From the NCBI GenBank assembly GCA_047967505.1, contig CM106538.1: DNA of 64,000 bases. The stretch is one strand, 5' to 3'. The notes below the pieces were generated by a model, which was not told the origin of the DNA, did not search any database, and saw nothing but the letters and a program-made list of their open reading frames with translations. Origin of the DNA: Dipteris shenzhenensis. Taxonomy: Eukaryota; Polypodiophyta; Polypodiopsida; Gleicheniales. Shown here in pieces: positions 11,250-22,620 of this stretch (the first letter of the stretch is position 1; every line of letters begins with the position of its first letter). A program made the position numbers and the translations under genes.

Positions 11250-12117
11250 AGAGATAGCCCAGCCCGCAAGACTGCGAATCCCACCGTTCGGCGAAAGCAA
11301 AAAGTTGGACGGCTCTAACTATCCACTCTGGAAGTTCAAGATGAAGACCATCCTAAGCGCATACGAGCTTTGGGACACTGCTACTGGGGTGGATGTGAGG
11401 CTGGTTGCGAGATCGGATCCAGCCAATGCAGGACAATAGATAGTACCAACTGCGGATGAGATTCTCGCGTGGACAAGAAGAAATGCAGATGCGCTGTGTT
11501 CTATTGTCTGCAGTGTTAGTGATTCCGTCATGGCGTTAATTCAACATGTCACCACAACAGAGGAGGCATGGATGGTCTTGAAAAATCAGTACGAGACCAC
11601 GAATCAGACGTGGATTCAGAACCTGGAGACTTAACTCGTGAACGAGAAGTTGTCTGAGTCTGAAACGGTAGAGAAGTTCATCACCAGGGTGAAGAATCTG
11701 CGCGATCAGATGACTGCGATTGGCATCACCATCACCAGCGAGAATCTAGCATGAAGGTGCATACGGATTCTCCCACCAAAGTATGATGGTCTTGTTACGG
11801 CGTTGAATACGTAGAATAGAAATCTGCCCCTTAACTTTGAGGATTTCAGCGTGATGCTTCTGGAGGAGGAGATGCATCAAAAGATGAGGACTGGAGAAGA
11901 TTCGGCTTTCTAGACCGAATCAAAGAAAGGTAAGGGTAAGGACTCTGGTAACCCATCTTCTTCTGATGATAAAAAGAGAAAGAAGAAGATCAAGTGCTTC
12001 TATTGCAACAAGGCAGGGCACAAGCAGAATGAGTGTCGAAAGAAGATTGCAGATGAGAAGAATGGAGTAAAGAAAGAGTCCAGCAACAGCGTGCAGGCAG
12101 TACCAGTAGAGCTGTGA
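11250..12117 (+). pseudogene. copia-3 gag (nucleocapsid) with five stops
   Basis: The frame beginning near KLDGSNYPLWKFKM (11302 on) is the copia Gag N-terminal region. It continues through DALCSIVCSVSDSVM and an EEAW...L...Y segment to the zinc knuckle CFYCNKAGHKQNEC (about 11995-12036). No clean ATG is left upstream. In-frame stops lie near 11437, 11632, 11752, 11812 and 11911. Each is one C-to-T change from Gln or Arg, matching deamination of methylated cytosine. Gag would form the virus-like particle that packages element RNA. Confidence 0.82.
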
Positions 12118-12161
12118 GCTTTGAGTTTTGGTGATATTTCGTCACAATTGAGGAGATTTGC

Positions 12162-15100
12162 ATGGATGCAGTTCATGTACCTACGGATGAACCGTGGATC
12201 ATTGACAGTGGTGCATCGTGCCACATGACCAGTCGGAAGGATTGGTATACCTCTCTACAGCCGGTAGGGAATGACATCCTGGTAGCAGTCGGAAATGATG
12301 CAAAATGTCCAGCAAAAGGAAAAGATACGATTGCTCTCAAGTCAAATGGAGTTGTAAAACAGTTGTCCGATGTTCTTTATGTGCCAGGTATCAAGAGGAA
12401 CTTGTTGTCCATTTCTACGATCATGGATCGAGAACTCAAAGTTCAATTCGATAAGAATGGTGCACAAATCCTGGATATTCAAGGAAAGGTCGTTGGTAAA
12501 GGTACACGGCGCAACAACATTTATGAACTCTCAGCTTTCAGTGCTCGAGCGGATGTGAAGAACACTAAGTTGTGGCATGAGAGGTTTGGTCATCTAAACC
12601 TTAGTTCTTTGAAGGAGATGCATAAAAGTGGAATGATTGCAGACCTACCAGAAATTTTAGATCTGCCCAATGTATGTGAAGCTTGCATGATGGGCAAGCA
12701 GCATCGGCATCCCTTTGCTAAAGAGGCCAGCAGGGCAAAGGCTCCTCTAGAGCTCGTTCACACGGACCTCTATGGAAAGATGGAGGCGGAAGCTTTGGGT
12801 GGTTCCTACTACTTCATGACGCTGATCGACGACTACAGTAGAAAGATATGGATATACTTCCTGAAGACTAAAGATGAGGCTTTTAGTAGGTTCAAGGAAT
12901 GGCATGTAATGAAGAAAGAAACAGGGAGAAGGTGAAGAAGTTGAGATCAGACAAAGGTGGAGAGTTCACATCAACTGAATCGGAAAGTTATTGCAAAAGT
13001 CACGGAATCAAGAGGCAGAAACCCCCGCCGCATACATCACAGCAAAATGGAGTAGCAGAACGCAAGATGCGCGTCATCTATGAAATGGGCCGGAGTATGA
13101 TGAAAGGGAAAGATTTGCCAAAGACTTTCTAGGCTGAAGCATGTAACACTGCAGTTTACATCCTGAATCATAGCTACACGAAGGCTGTGAATGGGATGAC
13201 TCCACTGCAAGCCTTTTCTGGTAAGAAACCTTCAGCTGCACATTTCAGAGTTTTTGGATGTGACTGTTTTGTGCATGTCCCTGATGCTACGAGGACCAAA
13301 TGGGAACCGAAGAGCCGAAAGTGTATTTTCTTGGGCTACAGTGAAGAGGCGAAGGGTTACCATCTCTATAACCCTATTACCAAGAAGGTAATTGTAAGTC
13401 GTGATGTGGTCTTCTCAGAACAGCCGCATCAATTGGAGGAGGATGCTTCTTTCCCAAACAACTAGGACCAGGATATCCAGTACCGCCACCAATAGCAGAA
13501 CAAAATCCCACAACGGTGCTTGGGAGGATTCAAGACAAAGAAGATGAAGAAGAGCCTACAGAACCACAACGGCAACGGCCATTCTCGAAGTGGGTAAAGC
13601 AGCTTTTGGATGGTAGAGAACCTCCAACCATTGAGGAGGAACCATCTGAACACTGCTAGTCCAAGAGATTAGAGGAGCAAAGAAGGGCGCAGGAACACTT
13701 GGTCAACTATGCTTTGATGACAGAAGTGATCCGTGTTGATGAACCCAAGTGTCTTGAAGAGGCACAGGAGGGCGATGATAGGTGGATGGAGGCTATGCAA
13801 TCAGAGTATGGATCCATAATGAAGAACAACACTTGGGACCTTGTGGATCGACCACCAAAACGCAAGGTAATGTACAAGACCAAGTACAAGTTTGACGGCA
13901 CGTTGGATAAATACAAGGATCGGCTCATGGCAAAAGGATTTGCACAGGTACATGGTTTTGATTATCAAGATACTTTTGCTCCCACAGCTCAACTAACCAC
14001 AATTCACAGTGTTTTGGCTTTAGCTGCCTAGGGAAGTTGGCTCGTGTTTCAAATGGATGTGAAATCGGCCTTTCTGAATGGAGATCTCAAGGACGAGATA
14101 TACGTGGAACAACCACCAGGTTTTGAGATCCCTGGTTCAGAAGGTAAAGTCTGCAAACTAAAGAAGGCACTTTACGGGTTGAAACAGGCTCCACGAGTGT
14201 GGTACTAGTGAATTGATGCCTACTTTCTGCAAAACAGGTTTAGGAGGAGCCCATCTACTGCAAATTTGTATATCTTTAGAGAAGGAGGCAGGTGTATGAT
14301 CGTGGTCCTTTATGTGGGTGACCTTGTCATAACAGGGAACCATGAAGAGAAGATCTCGCAGACGAAGCATTTGCTAGGAAGAGAGTTTGAAATGACAGAC
14401 CTCGGACTGATGCATTTCTGTTTGGGGATTGAAGTTTGGCAGGAGCCGAAACAGATCTTCATTTCATAGCTGAAGTATGCTGGAGAGATACTGAAGGCAT
14501 TTGGCATGGCTGAGTGCAAGAAGTTGGTACCCCTATGGAGGTTAACGCGAAGCTCTCAAACGAGGATTCATCACCATTGGTGGACGAAGCGAAGTACAGA
14601 AGGCTTGTGGGCAGCTTGATTTACCTGTGCAACACACGGCCGAACATCAATTTTGCGACTGGTGTACTAAGCAGGTTTTCCAATAAGCCCCGGGAGAACC
14701 ATTGGAGGGCAAGGATGCGGATGCTGAAATACATCAAAGGCACACTTGATTATGGCATCACCTATACCAAAGGCAACATCTTGAACGGATTCTGTGACTC
14801 GGATTGGTGGGTAGGAGACGTGGACAGCAGGAGATCAGTGACAGGGTACTGTTTCTCACTTGGATTTGGAGTTGTGTCATGGGTCAGCAAGAAGCAACCC
14901 ACAGTTGCTCTTTCTTCTACCGAGGCCGAGTACAAATCTGCATGCTTTGCTTCTTGCGAGGCAGTGTGGTTGAGGAGGATTTTGGGGGACATGGGTGCAA
15001 TGCAGAACAAGCCTACACAATTATCATGTGACAATCAGACTTGCATGGTGATTGCAAAGAACCCGGTGTTCCACGCTCGCACAAAACATATTGAGATTCA

Positions 15101-15254
15101 ATATCACTTTGTATGCGAGCTCATCATGGATGGAGAGGTCGACTTGGGGTACTGTCCGACTACAGAGAATGCTGCGGACATCTTCACGAAGGCTCTTGGA
15201 AGAGACTTGCTGGAGAGGCATCTTCATCGACTTGGCATTGGGCCGAAAAAGTAA
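12162..15254 (+). pseudogene. copia-3 pol: protease, integrase, RT, RNase H
   Basis: Domains run in copia order. Protease is WIIDSGASCHMT (about 12188-12223). Integrase has the GAG-pre zinc region (LWHERFGHLN ... CEACMMGKQ), then catalytic HTDLYG, RSDKGGEF and NGVAERKM. RT spans about 13750-14510 with [13 protein letters not shown], and RNase H is 14514-15254 (SSTEAEYKSA, CDNQT, ARTKHIEI). Defects: a frameshift near 12925, TAG at 13129, a frameshift near 13465, further stops near 13657, 14029, 14206 and 14467, and a frameshift near 14510. The RT catalytic box reads YVGD instead of YVDD (about 14311-14322), which removes a metal-binding aspartate. The final 246-codon frame is open to its natural stop. 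Confidence 0.9.
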
Positions 15255-15272
15255 GTTCACTTGCAGGTGGAC

Positions 15273-15284
15273 ATTGAGGGGGGG
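15273..15284 (+). other. polypurine tract of copia-3
   Basis: ATTGAGGGGGGG lies directly before the right LTR, where plus-strand DNA priming is expected. Confidence 0.85.
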
Positions 15285-16007
15285 TGTTAGATATCAATGC
15301 TCCACTCTCGTGTAACTATGCGGGAACTAGCTAACTCTACTTGTAAGCCCCCCATATGAGGAGAAGGCATTTGAGTAGCTCGGTTATCCGGTTGGTCCTG
15401 GTTTGGACACCAGATGGGGGCCATGTGTGGCCTGATGGCTGGATGGCTTCAGATAGAGTTGGCATACTGCCAACTAGGCTACATGCAAGTGCGGGAAGGC
15501 ATCCCTTGATTGACCGCACTGAGAGTAGACAGAGCATTTCTCGAGACAGCCCACTCTCGGGTTGCGGGGCCCGTTTGGAGCCTCAGATGATCTCGGCCGA
15601 ACGGAGACCGTAGGTTAGTGCCTCTGTTTTGCGCACTGGTTCTATCACATGGTCGGTGGCCTAAATTTCGGGACCGACCCCCAGTCGACCGTTTTGGGCG
15701 GATTGGGTCGGTCACCCAATTGAGCCTAACCGACTATGACTGGTGGCTATATAAGAGCAAGCCCGTGAAGCCCATTTCATCACTGGCTATAGCAACCTTG
15801 ATTCTTTAGCATCCAGCCTCCGTCTTCTACTGTTTCCAGCACGCCATCGAAGCTTCTTTCATAGGAGTGCACGGTTGGGAGGCAGCGCCATCTATTGTAT
15901 CAGTTCTACAATAATCAAAATTTTGATTCTCCATACTATCTTGTTTTCTCTCTTGCATACGAGATCCTATTATCTGTTGAGCACAGACATTGTATTATTT
16001 TCTTACA
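15285..16007 (+). repeat. right LTR of copia-3
   Basis: 723 bp, TGTTAGATAT ... TTCTTACA, followed by the GTTAT duplication. Relative to the left LTR it carries a short extra segment near 15660-15675 (CTAAATTTCGGGACCG) and scattered transitions. Confidence 0.93.
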
Positions 16008-16012
16008 GTTAT

Positions 16013-16572
16013 ACCTTAACATACTTCTTGTGATTTGGCATGATGAGAGTCTTTTCTTTCAAAGTCATGCTCTCTTTTAGTAGCTTTCAAAGTTTATTTT
16101 TATTGATTATTAAAATATACAAAACTAGTGCGTAATTTTTTTATTAAAACATTATTGGAAAAAGTAGAACTACGGTTTGATAGCAATCATTTACGGTAGT
16201 CACAAGAGATACTTAAGGAAAATCATTTTTCAAAAATACCATGGATGGTTTATATAAATGGTAGTGTTGTAATTAGTAATATTTTTTCCCACATGGAGGA
16301 TGTCTAGCTTCCTTAATATATTTTTCACTAGCCTTGAAAATTACTTCATTAGATAGTTGTTAATAAAACTCTATTGTTGCTCTTGTTGTAGATGATTTAT
16401 CATGATAGTTTTTGACATTACCGTTTGTGAATTGGTCAGAGTCATCCTTGTTTTGGTAGTTGTTGATTGCACTATTTCATGAACTCATTTAGTTTTTCAT
16501 AGGAATGGAGCCCTCAAATGTATGCACTTGGCTCCTCACGTGTGTTATTTGTTAGCTTCATTTGGGATGTTT
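16013..16572. other. spacer between copia-3 and copia-1b
   Basis: No gene. The part at about 16095-16245 is a diverged copy of 10285-10420 on the other side of copia-3 (shared TATTGATTATTA, ACTACGGTTTG, TACTTAAG, CATTTTTCAAAA). Homology to copia family 1 gag starts at about 16573. Confidence 0.6.
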
Positions 16573-16588
16573 GTAAGTAGCATGGGAT

Positions 16589-17410
16589 ATGTTTGTAGCC
16601 CTTTATTTGTCTAGGATCACTTCCAAGATTCTCACACTGAGAAACCAAATCAACCAAAGTTTCTACAACAGCAATGAAACTGATCATGCTTATGTACTCA
16701 AGATCAAGGATTATAACAATCAACTCGCACAAGCAAGAGGAGAGACCATGAATCCCATAGAAATAGTTCAAGTCATTCTAAATAGGCTAGGAAAGGGATA
16801 CAAGAATCTAGTCTAGAGTATTACCATTTAATGACAAATTCCAAGAATTGAAGAGCTACAATGAGTGTTACTTGGTGAAGAACTCATGAGGAAAGCCATT
16901 CATGTACACAAAGGTCATTCCAATGATCAAGCATTCACATCCTCAGATAAAAGTAGAGGCAGAGGCACAAGTAGAGGTAGATCATTTCAGCAAAGTGGTC
17001 ATCATCAACAATAAAGTCATCAGCAAAGTTAGCATCCTCAACATCAACGTTAAAATCCAAGTTCATTCGAATAGAGGAAGATACCAAGAATGAGGGAATG
17101 CATCCACCACCATATAAAGCATTCAATGCAAAAACTGTCATAAGTTTGGACACTATGAAAGAGATTGCTGCAAGAAGCAATACGACCAAGGCGGTCAATC
17201 TAGCAACAATTGAGGGAATTTTTGAGGAAGAGAAAATCATCATGGTGGACATTCGAGTCACAATCATTATGCCAATGAACATGAGAATATGTTTCTTGCA
17301 AGCAAGGACATGCAGAAGACTGAAACAATATATCTTGACATTGATTGCAATTCAAAAGGGGAATGCAGTTATAACGTTGATCAAGAATATCAAAATCCTT
17401 GGTACATAGA
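16589..17410 (+). pseudogene. copia-1b gag remnant
   Basis: Matches the reference gag: ILTLRNQINQSF, GHAYVLKIKDYNNQLAQARGETMNP, then GKGYKNLV and a TAG at 16814-16816. The same TAG exists at 26216-26218 in the reference copy, while the minus-strand copy 1d still has CAG there. Downstream frames keep the basic linker and traces of the zinc knuckle (HKFGHYERDC-like, about 17135-17175) but are frameshifted. Nucleocapsid function is lost. Confidence 0.82.
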
Positions 17411-17415
17411 TAGTG

Positions 17416-17669
17416 CCACACTCGAGGGGATCATTCATCATATGTAACCCTATCACATGAGTTCAATAGAATGATATTTTTAATATCTAAATTTTACAAA
17501 AATTAATTTACATAAGGGAGTTTTTAAATGAATTTGAAAAAATTGACAGGTTTGTATAGAAAAAGGGTATATTTTATTAATGGAAAAATTACAAATAAAG
17601 GATTTTACAAATAGGCCTTGAACACACGTGATATAGAGGGTTTACACATAGTGACCCCCCCGAGGTGGC
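17416..17669. mobile_element. MITE-like foldback element (family M1, copy 1)
   Basis: About 254 bp of AT-rich DNA interrupt the protease codons of copia-1b exactly where other copies are continuous. The ends form imperfect inverted repeats of about 55 bp: left GCCACACTCGAGGGG ... CATATGTAACCC ... GAGTTCAA, and the right end reverse-complemented GCCACCTCGGGGGGG ... CTATGTGTAAACCC ... GTGTTCAA. No transposase is encoded. A related copy lies at 31261-31518. The TSD cannot be fixed from this site because of mutations at the junction; a short GTG repeat is possible. Superfamily is undetermined. Confidence 0.78.
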
Positions 17670-18602
17670 GCATCATCTCATATGACAAAACATCAAGAAT
17701 GGATCACAGAGATGAAACCATTAGGAGGATAGAAGAACGGTATCTACACTACAGATAACACACCAAAGGAAAGGCATTATCCCTATGAATAATTTCAGTG
17801 GTACGAAAGGATTGGTGAAAGATTTACTCTATGTTTCGAAAGGGTTTCGAAGCTCAACAAGAACCTCTTATCATTTGGTGAAATGACAAAACACAACTAT
17901 TGAGTCATCTTTTATGGAGATGAATGCACGATTAGAGGCAAATTCAAAGGATATCAGCTAGTAGGAAAAGTAGTCAAGGAAGGATGCTTGTTCAAAATGC
18001 TAGCTTCAGTACCAAGTTTGCATGCTATGTCAGTTCAATTGCAACAAAAGATGCCACTTTCCGCAATATGGCACAAGAGATATGGACATGTCAATTTCAA
18101 AAGCTTGAAAGAGCTCGAAAATTAGAATATGGCAATTGGAATTTTGAAACTTTAGTTTCTTGGAAAAGTTTGCGAAGCATGCTGCTTTGGTAAACAAAAG
18201 CGAACCAATTTTGGTAGAAGCACCTCTAGAGCACGAGGTATTCTTAATTTGATTCAGACAAATATATGGGGTCATGCCTAGACCCGCAGCATCAATGGTT
18301 CACTTTACTATTTGACTTTCATCGATGACCACAGTAGATATTATTGGGTCTACTTTCTGAAAGAGAAATCTGAAGTCTTTTCCAAATTTTAAGAATTCAA
18401 ACCCATGGTAGAAAACCAGACATGCAGAAAGATCAAAGTCACGAGATCAGATAGAGGAGGTGAATACATATCTTCAGCATTCATGAATTTTTGCAGAAGT
18501 AATGACATTGAAAGACAATTTACTTATGGAGATACTCCTCATCAAAATGCAAGAGCTAAAAGGAAGAATGGTACTTTAGCAAATAGTGCTAAAGCAATGC
18601 TC
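17670..18602 (+). pseudogene. copia-1b protease tail and integrase start
   Basis: Continues the reference order after the MITE: SSHMTKHQEW, the KDLLYVS...KLNKNLL region, MPLSAIWHKRYGHVNFK (integrase zinc region), a CEACCFGKQK-like stretch, then [20 protein letters not shown]. The frame at 18405 gives RSDRGGEYISSAFMNF and NARAKRKNGTLANSAKAML. The catalytic E of the DDE triad is K here (AKRKN against AERKN). Stops and frameshifts are scattered. Integrase is cut at about 18602 by the inversion breakpoint. Confidence 0.82.
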
Positions 18603-18603
18603 A

Positions 18604-19830
18604 GGGTGTGGCTGCAATCTTGCAATGTGCCACATGAAAATTATTCAAGAGATTGTCAACATAGTTTAGCTGATTCATGAAGGTGCTGTCTAAGTCTCTT
18701 CAGAACTCAATTCCAAGACCAAGATCTTTCATGTCGAACTCTAAAGATAAGTCTTGTTTCAACTTTTTGATGCTATCATTACTTCCGATCAAATTAGTTC
18801 ATCTACGTACAAAAATGCATTAATAATTTCTTCCCCTTAAACTTTTGTAGTAGAGAGTATGATCTGCATTGGATTTCATGTATCCCAAATTAGCAAAATA
18901 CTTGTCGATTCTGTTGTACCAACTTTTGGGTGCTTGCTTTAAGCCATAGAGACTTTTCTTGAGATTGCAAACCTGATTGTCTTTTCCTAGTCCAAAATAA
19001 CTTGCTGGTTGTTGCATGTAGACTTCTTCATCTAGGTAACCACTGAGAAAAGAATTCTTGACATGTACATGGTACACATTCCTTCTATTGAGTATCGCTA
19101 GTGATATCAAGAACCATGTGGAATCCATCTTTGCTACTAGAGCATAAGTCTCATCATAGTCTTGACCAAATTGCTATGCAAATCCTTTTGCAACTAGTCT
19201 CAATGCTTCCATCTGGATTGTACTTTACTTTATAAACCCATTTGTTTGCTATGGCCTTCTTTCCTGGTGGAAGGTCACATAACTCCCAAGTGTTGTTTTT
19301 GTACAAAGCTTCTATTTCTTCATTCATAGTAGTTTTCCATTCTGGCTTGTCAACTACGTCTTCGAAGTACATTGGCTCTTCGGTAGCCATGATGGTATTC
19401 ATAAGAGAATCATTGGTAGCTTTGATCTAAATTGCTTTGCCTTTCTAAGAATATGTCAATCTGGCTGGTGGTCTCTTTCTCTAGTAGACTATCTACATTG
19501 TTGTTTCCCTTCTCGGGGTGTCTCTGGCAATTCTTGCTCTTCTTCATCAACCTTTTTTGTAGGTGACTAAGTAATCGATGTGTCGATATCCTGAGAATTT
19601 GATGTTTTGCATTTTGATTCCTCATCAAAGATTACATCTTTGGAGATAATGACCTTGTGGTTGATGGGATCGTATAGCTTGTATACTTTTCTTTCTTCAC
19701 TATAGCCAACCATGATGCATTTGCATGACTTCACATCCAATTTTTTGCAATGATCATCATGTATGTGGGCATATTCTATGCAACCAAATATGCGGAGATG
19801 ACCAATGTGTGGCTTGTGTCCACTGAATGC
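18604..19830 (-). pseudogene. inverted internal segment of copia-1b (integrase end, linker, RT)
   Basis: This 1.23-kb block runs antisense inside a sense element. On the minus strand it encodes HLRIFG-like integrase C-terminal sequence, the linker, NNTWELCDLPPGKKAIANKWVYK (19402-19154) and KNSFLSGYLDEEVYMQQPASYFG...[20 protein letters not shown] (19128-18820). It corresponds to 27866-29122 of the reference copy. At the left breakpoint about 108 bp (reference 27758-27865) are missing. The right breakpoint has a TGG shared by both partners. RT motif A reads VHVKNSFL, with His in place of the catalytic Asp. Confidence 0.87.
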
Positions 19831-20512
19831 TGGAACAGAGTTTGAAACTTAAAAAATGTTTTTAAAAGCCTACCATCAATGACAAGTACTATAGACAACT
19901 CATCGAATCTTTTATATATCTGACTATCACACGACTAGATATTTGTTATGCAATAAGTTCACTTGCACAGTTTATGGCAAATCCAAAACAGTCTCACTAG
20001 AATATAGCCAAAAGAGTTTTGAGATACTTTCGAGGTACAAGATAGTTTAGAATAGAATATAGAGAAGTCATCCAATGTTGCATAGATACAGTGACAATGA
20101 CTATACTGGAGATCATGAGACTAGGAGATCCACACAAGGATATGCAGTTTTCCTCGGTCAAGGTGCTATATCATGGTTTTTAAACAAATGGCCAACTGTT
20201 TCTTTGTCTTCAATGGAAGCAGAATATAGAGCACTCACTACAGGTGCATGTGAAGCTATATGGCTCAGAAGACTATTGTCAGAAACATATTACTTTGATG
20301 AATCAAAGCCAATAACAATATACTATGATAATCAATCGGCTCAAGTATTGGCCAAGAATCTAGTATATCACTCCAAGACAAAGCACATTGATGTCAAAGA
20401 GCACTTCATCAGAGAAAGAGTGTACATCATAGTACAACATTGTGATAGTAAAGAAAATGTTGCAAACATCTTTACCAAGCCACTTGGCAAATATCTTTTT
20501 GAGAAGCATTGA
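19831..20512 (+). pseudogene. copia-1b RT end and RNase H
   Basis: Plus-strand homology resumes at GGAACAGAGTTTGAAAC. It runs through IGSLIYLTITRPDICYA-equivalent sequence into a 145-codon open frame (20075-20512) with RRSTQGYAVFLGQGAISWFLNKWPTVSLSSMEAEYRALTTG, DNQSAQVLAKN and SKTKHIDVKEHFIRERV. This is a fairly well-preserved RNase H with a changed first catalytic block (YSDNDY). Confidence 0.85.
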
Positions 20513-20651
20513 GGAGCTCTTGGTTTGATGCAAAGGAAGTACATTCCCATTAAAGGGGTGTGATGGGATGTAATGCTCAGTCCTTCTTCGATCCCCCAGA
20601 ATCATCATCTTGAGGGAAGGCCTACTTCATGATGTTGATCTTGAGGGAACG

Positions 20652-20817
20652 TGTTGAGAAACCATCTCAACATCATGTGTTCAATATTGTGCGTAGCACT
20701 AACACATAGAGTACTATAAAATAAAGGGTTAGATGCCCTAACCCTAACCCTAAAAGGATTTGTATATATTATATATTTTCAACGAAATCTACGGTATAGT
20801 TAGTCATCAAATTGTCA
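20652..20817 (+). repeat. shortened 3' LTR of copia-1b
   Basis: Starts TGTTGAGAAACC after a purine-rich tract. It has one U3 repeat and a CCCTAACCCTAACCCTAAA motif (about 20738-20756), then jumps from AGTTAGTCAT to ATTGTCA, losing about 90 bp relative to full LTRs. Confidence 0.85.
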
Positions 20818-21980
20818 GACATGTGCATCTGGATCATTGCGAACTCTCCCCTGAAACTTGGTGTACTTCACGTTTACTATGCTACCATCGTGACTGGATT
20901 GATCAGAGCAACCAGAACAATTAGTACCTATGGAATTAGCCCTCCTCTTGTCATCAGAGATGGCGGAGTGATGAACAAACCTTGTACCACTGATGAGACA
21001 TGCCCTATTGTTGGTGAAGATGGCTCGCTCAGCACGCACCGACCCCATTCGAAAGGGACGAATGGCATCGTTCGCACTCATCTATCGGCTTACACTAAAT
21101 AAGGTGCCCTCGCATGCTCTTGCAGGGTACTCTAGTTCAAATTGGGCTTCATTAGGTCCCAAAATGCCCATGCTAGCATCTTGTGGAGTCTGCCAAACAT
21201 CTCGCTCCACCCATAATTCTCCATCGGTGGAGAGGGACCGCTAGGCTAACGGGGCAGCCTCTTGTCAAAACTAAGGGGTTCAGAGGTCCTTGCAACCTCA
21301 TTTGGATTTATGCTATGGGTTAATTCTACAATTTGATGGGTTAGACGGTCTCCTTCCACATGAAGCCACAAAATCTAACGAACTAATTCAATGTCAAAAT
21401 GGTGATCATCAAATAGGGCATGTTGTGGTCGTGTATTCTTTGCAAATAGTTCTTCGAGCACAATGCTGATCTATTGTCACTTCTGGGTCACACGAGCTTG
21501 CAGGTAAGCCACCACTGAAACCTCAAGTCTTGGTCATGTCACCTGCCATCCCGCCCAGCAATGCTAACACAAATGGTGCACCATAAAGGTTGATGCACAA
21601 CCCACATGTAGGAAACTGATGATTAGTTGTGGTGGCCAGTGTGTAATACCCTAAGCTATAGGCGCTATGGAAAGATAAACTGCATGCATACTCATGCACA
21701 TGTGAATCATACTCAGCACTTAGAAAGACAGGAAAGACACAATGTGTAATCCGAATACGTGAACCTGCATAGAATGATCAAGAGACACTTGGTCCCATGG
21801 ATATACAAAATGGGGTCGCAATCATCGGTCGAAGGGTTGTGGGTACTTGCACCTCTATGAATCTATTATAAGCCCATGATAACCCCACAAACTATTAATG
21901 CCTTAACATAATGGGTCGAAGAGGGAGTGCAGGTTTACACCCACTCAACCCTCTCATGGCCCTAGCTACACATGAATGCA
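20818..21980. other. unannotated region, possible retroelement scrap
   Basis: The minus-strand frame 21081-20815 ends in KFQGRVRNDPDAHV, reminiscent of the start of a Ty3/gypsy Gag core, and is cut by the copia-1b LTR. This is only suggestive. Nothing else is recognised; 21640-21900 is ordinary low-information sequence. Confidence 0.25.
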
Positions 21981-21988
21981 TAAATTGA

Positions 21989-22620
21989 TTGAAGTGGTAT
22001 TTGGGAGAATTTATTGAAGTTGTGTTTGGAATAATTGCATGGGTGTGGCAATTTATTGCAGGTCCCTTTTGCTCAAGGCACTTGCAATATGGCAGAACAA
22101 CCAAGTTATACACTTTGTTATTATGGGCATACCGCACATCATTCAAAGTCACCATAGGTCTCACACCATTCAAATTGGCAATCAGGATGGAGGCTATCAT
22201 GCCATTGGAATATGTTGTTCTGAGCCTCTGCATTGCAATCAAAGACAAGCTACTTTTGTAGGAGTCCATGGAGTTTTGACTTGATGGTCTGGAGAAGTTG
22301 GAGGAAGATAGGATGGAAAGTTACTACTTGAAATAGGTAGTGCAAGCACAAAGAAAGAGACTTGATTGGACTTGGCATCAAATAATAAGTTCTTTAAGAA
22401 GGGACACTTGGTCCTACTCTTCAACATCTGCATGGGCCGCATGCAAGGAAGCTGAAGATGCAGTGGTCAAGACCCTTTTGGATCTTTGAGTATTGTGAAT
22501 CGACTTCTTTCTACTTGGCATATCTATAGGGATGGTGGGTATTACCATTGCCAATGAACGGGTTCCAATTGCAAAGATATCACCATGAAGGCCACCTTAA
22601 ATGCCCATTCCTAGTCACAC
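21989..22620 (+). pseudogene. Ty3/gypsy integrase C-terminal fragment
   Basis: The frame 21989-22261 contains LLLWAYRTSFKVTIGLTPFKLA and EAIMPLEYVVLSLCIA, the hallmark of plant Ty3/gypsy integrase after the DDE core (ALWAYRTS...TPF.L..G.EA..P.E). Other frames continue with LEKLEEDRMESYYLK, FKKGHLVLLFN, KMQWSRPFWIF and PMNGFQLQRYH, the usual GPY/F-type C-terminal tail. Several frameshifts and no flanking LTRs mark it as an old fragment. It would have joined cDNA to host DNA. Confidence 0.8.

Larger units (their letters stand above)
10470..16007 (+). mobile_element. copia family 3, complete LTR element (5.54 kb)
   Basis: Complete Ty1/copia structure: left LTR (10470-11182), initiator tRNA-Met primer-binding site, gag, protease, integrase, RT, RNase H, polypurine tract and right LTR (15285-16007), bounded by GTTAT duplications. 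The domain order PR-IN-RT-RH is diagnostic of copia. The coding region has many stops and several frameshifts, so it is a structurally intact but dead copy. The LTRs differ by scattered substitutions and a short indel at about 15658-15680. It is not closely related to families 1, 2 or 4. Diverged flanking sequence at about 10285-10420 and 16095-16245 is itself repeated, so it landed between two older host repeats. Confidence 0.95.
16573..20817 (+). mobile_element. copia family 1, copy 1b: 5'-truncated, rearranged
   Basis: Plus-strand copy that begins inside gag (AGCATGGGATATGTTTG) and ends in a shortened 3' LTR (20652-20817). Two later events broke it. A MITE of about 254 bp sits at 17416-17669 in protease, and the segment 18604-19830 is inverted relative to the reference copy at 22938-30213. 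The rest aligns colinearly. The 5' LTR, leader and first third of gag are absent. It belongs to the subfamily with a single U3 repeat, as does copy 1a. Confidence 0.9.

Noticed and set aside
11005-11318. Plus-strand frames crossing the copia-3 LTR end and PBS
   Set aside because: Parallel frames exist in the other LTR (15895-16080) and they overlap promoter, PBS and leader; not protein-coding.
20815-21102. Overlapping frames on both strands, possible Ty3/gypsy Gag start
   Set aside because: Only a short DPDAHV-like similarity; too weak to annotate as gag.
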